A stretch of 64,000 bases of DNA from Glycine soja (taxonomy: Eukaryota; Streptophyta; Magnoliopsida; Fabales; Fabaceae): contig NC_041005.1 of the NCBI RefSeq assembly GCF_004193775.1, forward strand, positions 6,078,501-6,142,500. The letters run 5' to 3'. Below, piece after piece: positions 44,701 through 58,486 of the stretch. Position numbers and translations under genes: made by a program. A model generated the notes under the pieces. The model saw nothing but the letters and a program-made list of their open reading frames with translations, was not told the origin of the DNA and made no database searches. How positions within the stretch are numbered: the stretch's first letter is position 1; each line of letters begins with the position of its first letter.

Positions 44701-47470
44701 ACATCAAGCAGCTTTTGCATTCCCCCACGGTCCACAAATAGTGCAGCAAATTTCCTATGTGCGGCCAAAGCACAGATTAGCTTCATGATATCAGGCAACA
44801 GCAAAGCAACCTTGGATGCCTCCCAATGTTTAGAATTCTGCTGCAGAAGTGCAAGACACACATCAACCCCCTTCTCATGCAACACAGGGCCAAGAACTTC
44901 TACATATTCTCCAAGTAACTCCAGACACTGAATGCAATATTTTTCCCTCAACTGTGCAAGTGATTGAGTATCTGGGATGAAGTACTCTTCAACATCCTCG
45001 TTAGTTTCCATTTCTTTGCCACTCACATTCTCTGTCACAGTACTGTCGCAGATAGAACTCCTGCACCAACCATTGAATAAACATTATTAAAGAACAGTTC
45101 ATGTATATAATCAGATCTTAAAAGGTACTTGTAAATTATATTCTGACATACCTTGAAACTTCAACTGCAGATGCAGCATCAATAACAGTTGATGCAGCTC
45201 TCGAAGCAGCCAAAAAAGCTGCTTCTTCATCATTAGTGGATTTATATTCCTGAATATAAATTCAAAACAAACTATTTTAGTATTGAGTTTAAACTATAAA
45301 GTACTGACACACAATCACATAGGCATATATGTAAGCACAAAGTACACTTTTTGGTTTTCGGAGAAAAAAATGAATGAACTCGAGCAAACCTCAGAAGCTG
45401 CAGTTTTAACAAGGTCAGCGGCAGCATCACCAGCTGCTTTCACAGCTTCTTCAGGTGCATTGGCTGATCTAGCTTCAGCTTCAGCCGCTCGGACTGCTTT
45501 CCGGACAAGATCGGTAATATCTTTACTTCCAATTCGGCACTCTTGGAAACAATCATCATTATCCTCTCTTTCTGAAGCAGAAGCAGATGCCTCAGAAGGG
45601 GTGGTCCTGCCAAGGGTCTTCTTAGAATCAGTCACCCTCCTAATGTCAGCATTCCTCAATATGCTTCTATCTCTAACACTTCGCCCCTGTCCTAATCGAC
45701 TTCCAGATCCAGGAGATGACAAAATGGGATCACTTTCTACAACCCCTTCACTGAGCCTACCTTTCCCTCTAGATCTTCCCCATCCACGGTTTGCACGCCG
45801 CCTTGAAGAGTCATCTCTAATATTGTCGTCGTGCTCACCATATTTTATCCTTCCATCACGTATATCTCTACAGTGCCATCTATCCTCCCCATCAGAATCT
45901 ACCTCGTGGACATCAGCACCTTCACCACCAAGTCCATCGGGTGGTTCACCATCTATCCAAGATCCTTCTTGGCAAGTTTGTCCACTAATGCTTCTATCTG
46001 GACCCCTTTCAAGAGTTACATCATCTAAAGATCTCTCGTCAATCATCCTAGTATCATCTAAATGATTTGATTCGAGGAGCTGGCGAAATCTACCACGACC
46101 ATCGTCTCTACCTCTCCCTGAAGTATTCGCAGATGCATGCCTACTCTCTGTAATATGAGTAACATCTTTCTGGTTGCCACTTGTCTCTCGTAGCACACTT
46201 ATACGAAGATAACGCATTAGCTTAGCTGACAAGCCAGATGTCAATACGTCTTCCACTATTGGACCTTGACTGAGATCATTCCAAAGTTAATTAAGGAAAA
46301 AAATAAGAAAGAAATAAAATAGGGATAAGCAAGATAACCACCAGCATCAACTGGAAGCAAAAATTAAAGCCCAAAATTAAGCCAAACATCAAAGCAAGAA
46401 ATCTGAAAAATAGACTAAAGTTTGGGTAGCATAGCATACCCGACCAAACACACAGCAAGGAGTCCAGTAGAATAGGTTTTCAACATTTCAGAGTCCGAGG
46501 CAGCGTCCCTTCTATCTGGATTATGCTTCAAATTCTGCTCTTCGGCAGGCAACCCAGTGTTATCATCCATCACCCAATTTTTAATGTTTTCCATGACAGA
46601 TTCTTCAAAAACATGAGGATACTGTCCATTTACACTTCATCAGAACAATTGGGTTAAAGGAATTAAAACAGCAAAAAGAAATCAGTGAAAAAGGAAATCC
46701 TACAATCCAAGTGAGGGAACAGCACAGCAAAAGTCTGCCAGCAGCAGCTTGAATGGAAGTCGAGTATCTTGTTTCTAACAGAAACTTTGAAGATATCAAC
46801 TCAAAGAACTCATCATTTTCCTGCAAAGTCCAGAAATGCCAAAAGTGCAATCTCAATAGTTTTAATACAAGAAGTTAGCTTAAGAAAAAGCTCTACACCC
46901 AAATTAACAAGAAGAACAATCAATAGTGGACAAGAAAATACCCGGATTAAACCGCCAAGACGACCAATGATATGCGCAGCACGTGCAGTGATGGAGGAAG
47001 AATGACCATTTTCTTCCATGTATCTACATTGCAAAAATAAATTATCCATAGAAACTAGAAGGCAATTGGGAAAAACAAAAACTCCCCCAGAAAAAAAGTG
47101 ATAGGCACAGTATTCAGAATCTAAACTAGAACCGAGCACTTAGATGACATAAAATTGACATTCATAAAAACAACCGAATTTACAGATACATTCAGATATA
47201 AACACCTAAGAAACTATTCCAAAAGGAATCAAATAAATGACGAGCGCATGAGAAGAAATCCGTTAAACAAAAACACAGATAGCAAGCATACCGTGACTCT
47301 TGCGCTTCAAGAATAGAGGCAAGGGAGTGGAGGACGGTGGCGTTAGGGTTATCGGGTGCAGAAGTTATCTTCTCCATGAGTTTGTTAACCTTCGCAATCA
47401 CTTCCTCCTTCTGAGAATCCTCCTCTTCATCCCGCGGAGGTGGCACTTGATTCGCTTGATCCTCCATCAT
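38777..47470 (-). CDS. DCAF1: DDB1-CUL4-associated factor 1 (1938 aa, 14 exons)
   Basis: The exons in transcript order are 47470-47292, 47023-46942, 46820-46704, 46621-46440, 46269-45390, 45249-45152, 45060-44637, 44508-43906, 43833-43651, 43504-42938, 42701-42591, 41800-41682, 41566-39997 and 39478-38777. The total of 5817 bp is in frame throughout. Helical ARM-like repeats fill the N-terminal two thirds. A LisH motif (ELLLLIHEHLQASGLAQTA) opens exon 13. The WD40 region contains both DDB1-binding WDxR boxes (LWDRR, VWDLR). The C-terminus is a long Asp/Glu tail (EEEDEDDDDDD) ending VGNGFGY. The length agrees with Arabidopsis DCAF1 (At4g31160, about 1.88 k residues). It is the nuclear substrate receptor of the CRL4 ubiquitin ligase and is essential for embryo development. 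The start is the first ATG of the MMEDQANQ frame; a GTG upstream was not used. Confidence 0.96.
39595..39790 (+). mobile_element. LTR/PBS remnant of a Ty1/copia element in DCAF1 intron 13
   Basis: TGGTATCAGAAC at 39709-39720 is one base from the tRNA-iMet primer-binding site TGGTATCAGAGC that follows the 5' LTR of plant copia elements. The AT-rich upstream part, with a GGCCCATAGGCCCATTAG start region, could be the 3' portion of an LTR. No polyprotein frame was detected. Confidence 0.45.
39645..39692. repeat. Perfect 2 x 24-bp tandem repeat in DCAF1 intron 13
   Basis: A 24-bp unit starting AACTTTCCAGATTAATAATT occurs at 39645-39668 and again, identical, at 39669-39692. It lies within a short retroelement-like stretch that ends at the primer-binding-site-like sequence at 39709. 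It is intronic and probably neutral. Confidence 0.85.
42100..42590 (+). mobile_element. LTR/PBS remnant in DCAF1 intron 11
   Basis: TGGTATCAGAGCC at 42322-42334 is an exact tRNA-iMet primer-binding site. The text after it (AGCGATCTTTTGTTC...) reads like the untranslated leader of a retrotransposon, but no gag or pol frame follows. The LTR start is not visible. The intron is spliced around it, and the exon borders are intact. Confidence 0.5.
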
Positions 47471-47482
47471 CAGCGACACTGA

Positions 47483-49414
47483 GACAAGATAATCGTATGA
47501 TGATGATAATATATGATTTGATTAGGTTAAGTTTTTTTCCAGTGTTTAATATGAATATGTATGTGTATCTTCTGTATTACGTACTAGGGTTATGTGGACA
47601 GGTGAGAGCGAAAGAGAGAATAAATGAATGAGGAAGAAAGAAAAAGAAAGGGGGAGAGACGGTGAGAAAGGGCACCGCATAAACAAACACCAACACCAAC
47701 CCGATGATGGATCGGAAGCTTCCGGAGATATTCGACCCGCCTCCTTAAACCTATTCTGGAAATGCCCGTTTTCTGCGATTTTCTTCCTGCACCAACGTTT
47801 TTCCAATGCAACATTTATTTTCTCTTTAATTTATATAGATTTCACAATTCATATAAAATTTATAGATTTCTTACAAATTAGTCATATACATTACCATTTA
47901 CCAATACATCATTCAGATTCACTCATGTAAATTACGAATCCGTATTACTAATATTATATTAAAAATATATTTTACAAAATAATTCATCAATGCCGTATAT
48001 CTTCTACCTAACAAGAGAAACGGCCAAAACAATACATACATGTTTTGTACGTATCAATGATCAATGCCGTATATCTTGTACGTATCAATATCTATTACTT
48101 CCTAGACACTCGAACATTGTTATCTTCTATTATTAATTATTTATTTTAGTTTTACAAGTATTTATTTTATATAATTAAAATTTAGTAAAGCAAAAAAATA
48201 TATAATTGAAATTTATAACAAATAAATACTTCTAAAAAATAATTATATAAAGTAATCATAAATAAAATATTTTTAAATATATAAAAATATATTATAGATT
48301 TATGATAAACAATTTATACTATACAGTGTTACTTTTAATTACTGATGATTCTTTTAAAACATATTAAAGTTCAAGTTAGAATTAAAAATATTGAAAACGA
48401 TAAATTGAAGGAGACAAGAGGTGAAGAATTTTTTAAAAAAATGCTTTGGCTAAATAATGGCCAATAAAAACACTTTCATTTAATATAACTATTCTAATTT
48501 ACATAGAGATGATTATAAAACAGTTTTTATTGGGACATCTGTCATGTTTTTTATCTATTTTTTATCTCTCATTTCTACTAAAGATAATTTTACTTAAACC
48601 AGATAAAACAAGGACAAAACTCTCTTCCTTTAAGCATTAAGCTAAAACAAACCTACATGCAGTTGACTCACGTATTCATTTGGTGAACACATGTACTTTC
48701 TTTGTGTGTGCAATGGTTAAATTGATATCAAAACCTATGAACTTATACATATTACCTAAATCTTCTACCAATAGTTAAACCCTCATCGAACAACCCTACT
48801 TATGAACATGTGATAAAATATTAACTACTTCCAAAACATAAAAATCATCCGTTACATTTCAAAAAAAAAATAATTTAAAACATTAAATAAACTTTTCTTA
48901 ATATTTTCGTACGTTACCACACAATAAACAACCAGTAATATAAAAACTTCCACTGTCAACTAAATAAACATCATCAAAGATGTTTTTAAGTAATTATTTT
49001 AAAAATTAACAATTTTATTATAAAACACTTTTAATTTTGAGTTTAATGATAATGCACTTTTATTTTATCATTTAATTATAAAACATCATTAATATAACTT
49101 TTAAAATAACTATTTTAAGTAATTATTTTAAAAATTAACAAACCTACTAACAATTTATAATTAGATGATGTTGTAAATTTTATATTGTGAATGCATAACA
49201 TTTTTTTCTCTTTAATTTTTACCGTACATTCCAATTAAATTTATAAGAAAATAAACTATTATGTCAGACAAGTCAAAATAAAATATTATAAGACAGGGAC
49301 AAGTATGACAGACAACTTTAGTGCAGTGATAAACAATCTAACGCGTTTTCTTTCTTACACTTGCTAGTTGCTACAAAGTTTACCTGATCCGAGAAAAGTC
49401 AAAAAGCAAGCAAA
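47483..49414. other. Intergenic region between DCAF1 and the GH17 gene
   Basis: The first 250 bp upstream of DCAF1 (47483-47760) are pyrimidine-rich on the gene's strand and probably contain its 5' UTR and core promoter. The remainder is AT-rich with no gene. An endonuclease V gene, present at this position in Arabidopsis, was looked for by its expected protein content and not seen. Confidence 0.55.
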
Positions 49415-52400
49415 TCAAAACCAAAGATTACAGAATAGCAAAAGAACAAAAAAACATAGCACTGTTGTTAGATATCCAACTTTTCCATGTGGCTCCGCAG
49501 AATCTGTCTGGATCATGATTCTGAACTTGCAATCTCCAACAGAAGGATCCTTGTCAGTGATCATGGAAAGGCCGGGGAATTTGCATGCACTATCCATCTG
49601 GTCATTTATCTGATAGTAGCTATTAAACGCATAAGAAATGTTACCATGAACATCTAAATTGCCACACGAAGTTCCATACCCAAGACTAGTGCAATCAGCA
49701 TTTTGACAAGCATAGGCCACACTAGGTGCAAGTTGGTCATCATTAAGGTTTGCTGAGGGTTTCAAAACGCACCACTTTTTAGCCAAATGATCAACGCCAC
49801 TAGCACCTACTAACCCATTACCTCGTGCTGACCCAAGGTTAAGTTGGTATTTGGGTTGGCCATCAAAGTAAAACATGCCCCAATGACGCTCAAAGTTACC
49901 TGGCTGAATGCTTTTGGCATCTTCATCTATGAGACTAAACAAATAAGCATCTATAGGACCAGGCCTCATTGGGGTACCTTTTCCAGACATGTAACGTGAC
50001 ATGAAACCTTGGTTAAAACGTTGTGCATATTGAAGGTTTGCATTTCTGTCCCCATCTGTTGGCCACCCAATTTCCCCCACAATTATAGGTAAGTTTCCAA
50101 AGCCATTCTTCTGCAGTGCCCATACTAGAGTGTCATGGTTGGCATCAAACACATTGTCGTAGGCTCTTCCGTTGTCGTTTATGGTGGGCTGGTAGCCGTT
50201 AAAGAAGGCATAGTCAACGGGGAAATTGGGGTCTGCGTAGAGGCTGATGAAAGGATAGATGTTCACTGTGAACGGAGCGCCGTTGTCATTCAAGAACTTG
50301 ACAATCTGCAGCATGACATTGTTGATGTCGGGTCTGAAACCGCCGTCGGATGGCTTTTCGGATGAGCTTTGGTATACGTCGGCATTTAAGGGGACGGTGA
50401 CTTTGACACGGTTGCTCAAACCAGATCTTGTGAGAGCTGCCTGGATGTTTTGGAGAGCTGGAAGAGTTGTGGCTTCGAAGGAACCGTTGTATGTTGACAA
50501 GAATGGTTCATTCCCCACTGCAACGTACCTTGCAAAAAACACAAGATATAATGTGTAAGAAAAACAATACATAGATAGTGATTAATTGCAGCATATGGTC
50601 GTTGAGTTTACAATCAGCGAAATGTAAGAACACACAGCATTATACATAATGCATGAGTTAGATCCACTGACATAAAGTTGCAACACTGTTTCCTTCAATA
50701 AAGCAAATTTTTCAATCTATCTCCCTGTGAGTTTTAACTACATACTCAACAAATTAGGATGACATGCATTTTGAGCTTGAAACTGATATGGGTTTTAAGC
50801 CATGTGTACTTTTAAGTCCTCGTTTCAAGGGATGTTGGGAACATCTATAATACAGAGGAACAAGAATTTTGCATCATATTTGAATCACAACCTCGTGTGG
50901 CTATAATCAATTCAGTGCAAGTGATTGAAATGAAGTCTTATGCTACTATGTGGAGCTGGATATAAGGATCAATCACCATTGAGCTCAACTAATTACTGAA
51001 GAGATCAAATGAACTAATAAACTTAAATTTTAGAAGACAGATTTGGATGCTAACATATACATTCTTGAATCTTGATCTTCTAGAAAGGAAACCACTAATT
51101 CTTACAATGATAGAGCTGTTGATCTTCTATAAGGGAGAATCTCTTATTTTTTCCCCAAATGGCAAAGAGTCAGGAATGAATAGAAATAGACATCATATGT
51201 GGACTCAACTTATAATAAAGAGAAATCTTACTGCAGCAGAGATCACATGTAATCAAATGAGTAGTTGAACATCAACTCTAATTGCACAACCGTCTATTCA
51301 CACAAAAGCAAAAAGTTGTTTGGTAAATTGTGAAGGAACAAGTGTAAGCTCCATATTTTGCAGAGATTAGCAATAGAATGTCATTCAGCAATGGAAAGAA
51401 CAAAACAAGGATGATAATTATAAGTCAATAAAAAGCAATTTTTCCTTCCATTTAAAGTGAATCAATAACCTCTCTTAAGAAAAATAATCACAAATGGGCT
51501 TTGGCATGGAGGGAAGAAAATACAAGGAAAAGCATTCAGCTTAGAGCTGTAAGGACATGGACCTGTTCCCCTGACAACCTTGATAGATGTACCTAAACAT
51601 GACCTTCCAAATCTAATGATGTTTGGGAAACTTCCCATTAATTGCACACGAGAACAATGATTGCATATGATTTGTGAATAACAAAATATAAATATAATTG
51701 GCATTTCAACTTTTGGCAGGAATGAAGTCTGACCAATTGGTCATCTAAGAGTGCACATTATTTTCTGACATAGGAATCTACAATCATTTGCATATATAGA
51801 TGAATGTAAAATTAAGGAGATTGGGCTATTTAAAACCCACAAACAGGGGACATAATTTCATTCCAAGAAGGTACAATGAGTGGAGCCTTCGCATATCAGC
51901 ATATATGAGAATTAAGAGGAATGTATTGGACAGTAGAAGATGTGAAAGATTAGACACTGAACAATCTTCCAAACAGAAAAAGTAAAAGGAAGACAGGTTC
52001 AATGGGCCATAACAAAACACAAGCTAAAACCCTGAAACAAATTCATTTCATTGCATATTCCACTACAAATTCATCTAGGAAAGACACTTAATTTCCATTC
52101 ATTAGAAATCACTTCCTCTCCAGTTGCAATGTTTCCTTCTAACATTTACAGTACCGCCACTCCTCAAAAGTATTGTATCAGATAACACAATTCTTCAAGA
52201 GTTATAAGGTTGACTTGGTGGTTGAAGAGAGAAGGGAGGAGGGAGAGGTTGTGGGTTAGAATCCCTCCCACTAACAAAAAACTAACAAACTGGCAACTAA
52301 CAGTTGCCGATTAAAAAAAGATATCAGTCCTTTAGTGTCCAGGACAAATATCCAAAACAAAAGAACTATGCAACAAACAATTAAAATCTGCCAAACAAAT

Positions 52401-53313
52401 AGCTTAGCAAAGAGAAACCATGCATTTTTAAGAGAGCAAAAACATAGGGTACCAAGAATACACCGAAGAAGAAGAAGAAGAACCAATGTTTACAGTAGGG
52501 AATACATGCAACACCCAACAGAATGCAAGCTGAGTTATAAGTCATACTGTCATAGTGATTGTCCTACAATATTGTGGAAGCAACAAATTCATCACCAATA
52601 TATTTTTCAGAGTTCAACAAACAGAGCTGTCAAGAATTCCTCACCTGGCAACTCTTAAGATTAGGAATAACATGCAAAACCAATAAGACAGACTAATTTA
52701 TTTTCTCTTGAAATTCTCAGCCCCAAGTTAACTTGCATTCCCAACTGCACCTTAATTCCAAGTTGTTACACCAAAATGACATTTTCCATTCACGTTTCTA
52801 AAAAAAACTCTTTTTTATGCATATTCATTTCATCAATAAACAACCAAGCCAAGCAACAAATACAGTGACAAACAATTAAAAAGCATAACTTCAACTCAAA
52901 GCCAATGGTTGGTAACAGAATCTCCCAAAACAGAGGAAAGGGTGCGTGTGTAGTGTGTACCTGATGTCCACTCCTCCAGAAGAGACATGTTTGGAGATAT
53001 TCTTGGAAACCCATTTTTCAGCCGCTTCCACACTGTTAGCCAGAGTATAAAGCATGTCATTCGGAATCCCCACCATGACCTGTATCCCAGACTTCTTGAG
53101 AGCATCCAAGATACCAGCATCAGCATCAAAAAGCTTCACCTTCTGAATGCCATTGTCCTTCAGCATCTTCACCACCTTCGACGGTGACAAAGGGTGTGTT
53201 GACTGTGTCCCCCAATTAACACCAATCCCACTCACTGACCCCACTAAGAACAACACACCAACAACAACAACAACAAAACACCTACTAAATTTTCCACCCC
53301 CCATCAACTCCAT
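49415..53313 (-). CDS. Glucan endo-1,3-beta-glucosidase, GH17 with X8 domain, GPI-anchored (488 aa)
   Basis: The two exons 53313-52961 and 50528-49415 (1467 bp) are separated by a 2.4-kb intron that splits an Arg codon. There is a hydrophobic signal peptide ([16 protein letters not shown]), with the mature protein starting GIGVNWGTQ. The GH17 barrel carries the proton-donor Glu in VAVGNEPFL and the nucleophile Glu in [14 protein letters not shown] Cys-rich X8/CBM43 module ([12 protein letters not shown]...YGTSCGNLD...CKF) binds 1,3-glucan. The C-terminus ends in a hydrophobic tail ([16 protein letters not shown]), the usual GPI-attachment signal. It would act at the plasma membrane/cell wall or plasmodesmata on callose. 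It resembles Arabidopsis endo-1,3-beta-glucosidase 5 (At4g31140) in architecture and gene order. Confidence 0.94.
52200..52325 (+). mobile_element. SINE-like element in GH17 intron
   Basis: A pol III A-box-like TTGACTTGGTGG (52210-52221) is followed 32 bp later by a B-box-like GGTTAGAATCC (52254-52264) and CTCCC. The spacing and the AAA-rich tail near 52300-52320 fit a tRNA-derived plant SINE such as the Au family. No target duplication was determined. Confidence 0.5.
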
Positions 53314-56300
53314 AATAAATTACAAGAAGTCAAGAACAAAAAACTGAAGCTCAAAGTTTAATACTTTAATTTGTTGATCTAAAAAGCACAAGTGAAGAAG
53401 TCAGGGTCAAGAGTGTTAGTTAGGAAATAATAATGAGAAACACAATGAGGCATTAACTACAGTGAGTGACTGCAGAACGGATCGTAAGGAGTAAGGACAT
53501 GTTGTTGCTCCGTCTGCTTTTGAGTTAAGCTGCTTCGTGCATTAAGTACTACAGGGAAACGGAGGAATGAAGGGAGTGAATGAGGAACAAGTTATGTGGT
53601 GGAGAATCTTTTTCTTTTTTCTTTTTATATTTTGCAACTGAAATAAAAACAGGCAAAGCAAGAGTAGTGTCCGTGTCAGACTTTTTCAAAGAAACCTCGA
53701 AAATCACATGCTTAAGTTGCAATAATTATGAGGAAAATGTTTTGTGGGATTTTATTTTTTTTTATAAAGTTTTGTTGGATATTTTGACATTCAACTTTCA
53801 AGTACTGTTGAATTATCCAAGAAAAAAAAAATGGTAGTACTGTTGAGAGTTGAGACGTATATATGTAAAGAAATATAGGATAGGTTGTATTCATGATGTC
53901 TAAATAAAAAATATTTTTTTAATTTTATAACATTTTATTATATTAATTAGCATTCGTTGTTGTTTTAATATTTTTTATAGTGAGCACCTAATTTAGTTTC
54001 TGAAAAAGTATTTGATTCAATTTAATCTCCGAAACAAATTAAATAGTCCTTCAAAATTATAATGTGAAGTATTTTGGTTCTTCTGCCTTTTTTAAAAAGT
54101 TTTTTTTTTTAGTGTTCTTGCAAATTTTCTGAAAACCCTATACGATTTTCTAGGGTTTTCTAGTCTAAGAGAGTTTCGGACACATATGAATATGTCTTTC
54201 CATTACCGTGGTTCTCCCATGAATACAACAAGGGGGAGAAAATAATTCTTAACAAAATTGTTAAAGACTTAAATTAATTAATTCTAAAACTATTAATTAA
54301 AAAACTATCTCGCTTTTATAATTTTTATAATTATTTGTTTTTTTAACGACTAAATTACTTGGAGTGGTTTGTTGTAGGCTTGTAGCGTCTAACAATTAAG
54401 TATTTAACTATTATATTTGTTATATTTTTTTATTAGTATTATTCTCGCGAAAGAAATATCACATTGCCGAGAAAGTGTTTGATCAATCAATACTCGTTGT
54501 CGTGACCCAGACGTGTACCTTCCTTCACTCCGGAGTCTTGTGATGCCGTATGCCAGATATTGGATAACATTTGCCACAACCCCCGACGAAGTTCTAAGTC
54601 GCAAGTTTCTCTGCTTTAAACTTTTTTTGCTTCCTTTATATTTTGTTCATTTATCAACAATATGTTTTTGCAATTTAAATTTTGATTAAAGCATAGAGTA
54701 CAGAGGATTAAGAGAAAAGAAGAATCTTGCAGGTAGAAGCCAGATGATATTCGGAAGGTAGGCATGTATACATAAACCAGTGTTTAAGCAAGTTGTTTCC
54801 TCCAAACTAATAGACCCTGTGGTTCTAATTCTATTAAGGAAAAATTGAATAATGTTCGTTGTTGGTATTTCACTCATATGACGGAGTGAACTAACCCAGA
54901 CACAATTTTGAAACTTTATTCAACAGTTAACTCGTTGAAGGCTTGGGATAGTTTGAAGTGAGTGGATGTGATGTGTGTATTAAAGGAGAAGTTGAAAGAT
55001 CTCAACGAAAAATTGAAGACTTATTAAAACAATTAAATTTTTGAAAACTTACAAATGAGAATATTCACTTTGTCCTTAATTATAAGATAAATTTTATTAT
55101 TTTTGGAATTTATCTTTAGCTTTATTGATAATATATTATCATCTCTAACATCCGTGTGAGAGAAAAAAAATTCAAAGTATTAAAAATAATATCGATGTAC
55201 AAGATAATTGAAATGAAGTTTTATAAAAGGAATAATTTTTTTTTCTTCAAAACTATGTCTTATAAATAAAGACAGATGAAGTACATCATATTGAATATGA
55301 GATGAATGGTTTGGATAAGAAAGGAAATAAGAAAACTCTAAGTGAAAATCTTGCTTTGAAAAATACCTTTGTCGTAGGATAAATATCCAAAGTGAATCTT
55401 TAATGAAACAGAATACAAGAGTTAATTGGATTAAAGGGATAGATGTAAATTCTAAAAGTACTACCATGTGGTAGCAAGTTGGGAGATAAGAAAAAAATAT
55501 GATGAGAGATGTTGAAATTGATGATAGGTGGGTTGAAGAACCTACCAGAGTAAAGGGGGAAATAAAAAATAGAAGTGAAAGAAGTTCAAGGAGGAGGAAT
55601 GTGAGAGACATTGATTGGAAGGGGTAGAGTTCTCAAAGATTGAGAGGAAGATAATAATTTATTGATATTTATATTTGAGGAACGTTGGGCTAAATTTGAG
55701 GTGGTTTGGATAGTAGTGATTATTTTATTTAAGTCATCTTTAATTATATAATCTCATACATACACAATATCTAAACTCTTTTCACTCAAGTGTATTAGTT
55801 TTATTCATGTGTCCCTCCCACTATAACAAAAGTAGCTTGTTCCCCATGTCTCGTCTCTTTTGCATTGGTGGTCACTCTTTGTTATTGTTAGCACGCATCA
55901 GATGTTACATAACCACTAGTTTTCGTTTGGTTTGTCCTCAAACCGCAGTGTACTAAAGAGAGACCATGCTCTAAAACCACTTTGTAATGTGGGATTGCTT
56001 TTAGGATTAATGAATGTTCCTTACAGGCCAACATAACAAGACTTTTTAGTGTATTTTGATTTCACTCACACACTTACTTTAAACTTTTTGGGAAATCACT
56101 CATTTCAGAATTGCTTAAAGTCAATCATACTTAGTAATGAAACTCTTGAATGATAAATTATCAAAAAGTAGATGCAAGTTATTGGTATATGTAATACAAA
56201 TTAATTGCTTTAAGCAATCCTTAACCGTACAATCTGATAAATGCACAACCTTTTGATCTTTCTCATTTGATTATGTATTTGATTCATTAATGTATCCATC

Positions 56301-58486
56301 TCGCTAAAAGCTTGTTAGGAGTCGCTCCTTATATGTGTCTCCTCTATTTAGCACCTGTGATCACTATTTGTCTTCGTGAGTGTTCAAGATATTACAAAAT
56401 CCATTGGCTAAGTTTTGATGCCTCCGATGTGTTGTTAGACAAATTCAAAATGGAAAGATTTAAGAATTTGAAAATGGGAGTTCTATGAAAGCAACGATGA
56501 TTCTTTGTTGTTGGTTGTTACTAATTGGTTTAAAGACATCTCTATTGCCAATCATATTTTTGGAAGCTTTCATGTTTTTGGAAGTTTGTGGGCTAACATA
56601 TTGATTAGATAGAGAGAGATTATAGCTAAAATTACAAAATTATCCTTTCTTTTAGATTAGATTTTGTCTAAGTAACTCCAACTCAAAATGGAGTTAAACA
56701 ATCCTATTCTATGTGGCCAATAAAATTGAAACATTTGTAATCCACTTGTTTAATTTTTTTAACATAAAACTCTGAGTAATTATATATTCTTCTCATTATC
56801 TTTTATTAATTTTAATTTATGTACACTTTTTAGATTTAGTTTTTTTTTTAATATATCGACACAGTGTTTTATTTAACTCACTAGACCCTCAACCTGTTAC
56901 CGAACCAATGTCAACAAGAAGTTCTCCCCCTTTCTACCTTAACAACAATTCCAATTAGCTCGTATAGTGTCTTTGGCGTTGTCTAGTTAAAAAAATAATC
57001 TCATTTTAGTTTTTCTTTTTCTTGACAAACCAAATCATGACAATTTGTATATATCCGAGTGGTGTAGTGACAAATTATTGGATTGGTGACCCACATAGAT
57101 TCCCCATTGTATTGCATTTTTATATGTTTAATTTATCTAATCTGAATTTAATTGGGTTATTTTGTTTAAAGAATCAAATGAAAAAAAAAACCAATCTGAA
57201 TTGCAATCAAGCAAGATCCAAACCAACAAGTATATAAATTGGAAAAATATGAAATTTGTAAAAAATAATAGGAAGAGTATATAATTAATCAAAGATTTGT
57301 GTATAAAAAAAAATAAAAAGTGGCTCAAACTCAAAAAAAGTTGTTCTAATTTCATTGAGTCACTTAGGATGAGGTTATTTAATCTCATTTTTACTTGAGA
57401 TCAATTACACCACCCCTTTAGATAATGTTTTAAAAGAAAAAAATGAATTTTTTGTCAATAAGTAAATTAAGAGACTGAGTGCGAAGCCAAATTTTATACT
57501 AGCTTTTCTTTAAAGAATGATTAATTATTTTTATATATAAAAATAATTTAATCTAATCTAATCATTTTGTGACTCAAAATATCTAACCTAACCTAATCTT
57601 AATTGCAAATGCTTTTAATTTGGGATGGATTATTTTGGAAAAATAATTATTTTTATTAACCAAAAAATAAAACTTAATAATCATCGAGAGAAGGGTTATA
57701 TAGTAACAATATAATTTTTTAATTATATTTATTAAATTTTAAAACAATTATTTTAAATAATTCAAACAATGAGGTGCAATTAGATGAAAGTGTAAAAATA
57801 ATTTTATATTGTATGAACATTAAACTCTTAATTATTTATTGTTAAAAATATAAATGTTTTATAAAAAAGATTCTCGATAAATAATTTAAATTTAAACTTA
57901 AAAAAATGAATTCACCAAAATGCTAATTAGAAAGTTAACTAATATTTTCTTAAAAATATTAGTTAACTTATATATAATTTATATGAAAATATAATTTAAT
58001 CTTATATATTATATTTTAAAAATTAAGATATGAAATTATAAAAATATAATAAATTTTTAAATAAAATTTAAATTTTAAATTATTCCCACATAAAATTTAT
58101 ATTAATATTATATTTTATACTAAAAATCTAAATGAGTATATAAATGTAACGATGAAAAAGTATGTCATTTACTTAAGGAATTTTGCAAATAGTAAAATAA
58201 GAAAAATAAAAAAAAATTGATAAAGAAGAATGGATTTTACATTAAGTTGGTAAATAAATGTCATATAGATTCCGCCGTCCTTGTTATGGGTGATTCTATC
58301 TAAAGCTGACGTTTTAGCATTCGTCGCTGGCAGCCTAGCCTACCATAACGTAATCGAAAGTTTCGTTCTTCACACAAACCCTTCCCACTCACACTCTTAA
58401 TTTACGCTTTCTGTTCAGTTTCGTTGCGCTTGTACGCTACATTTTCTCCGTCCCTTCCCTTCTCCTCTCTTCTCGACGCAGGCACC
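53314..58486. other. Divergent intergenic region between GH17 and DUF1218 genes
   Basis: 53314-53560 is the GH17 5' UTR/promoter side, and 58260-58486 is the DUF1218 promoter/5' UTR. Between them is AT-rich DNA. A stretch at 53985-54100 (CACCTAATTTAGTTTCTGAA ... TTCTGCCTTTT) resembles a dispersed 'rhythmic' plant repeat. A 143-codon minus-strand frame at 55180-55611 is Phe/Leu/Ser-rich with no family resemblance and is not called. No gene was recognised. Confidence 0.5.

Noticed and set aside
45283..46065. 260-codon plus-strand frame opposite DCAF1 exon 5
   Set aside because: It is Ser/Leu-rich text exactly antiparallel to the confident DCAF1 exon, and is a shadow.
47480..49410. Expected endonuclease V gene between DCAF1 and the GH17 gene
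   Set aside because: No frame in this interval resembles endonuclease V. The interval is AT-rich and appears empty.
55180..55611. 143-codon minus-strand frame
   Set aside because: It is Phe/Leu/Ser/Ile-rich low-complexity sequence in AT-rich DNA with no domain, no splice context and no family resemblance.
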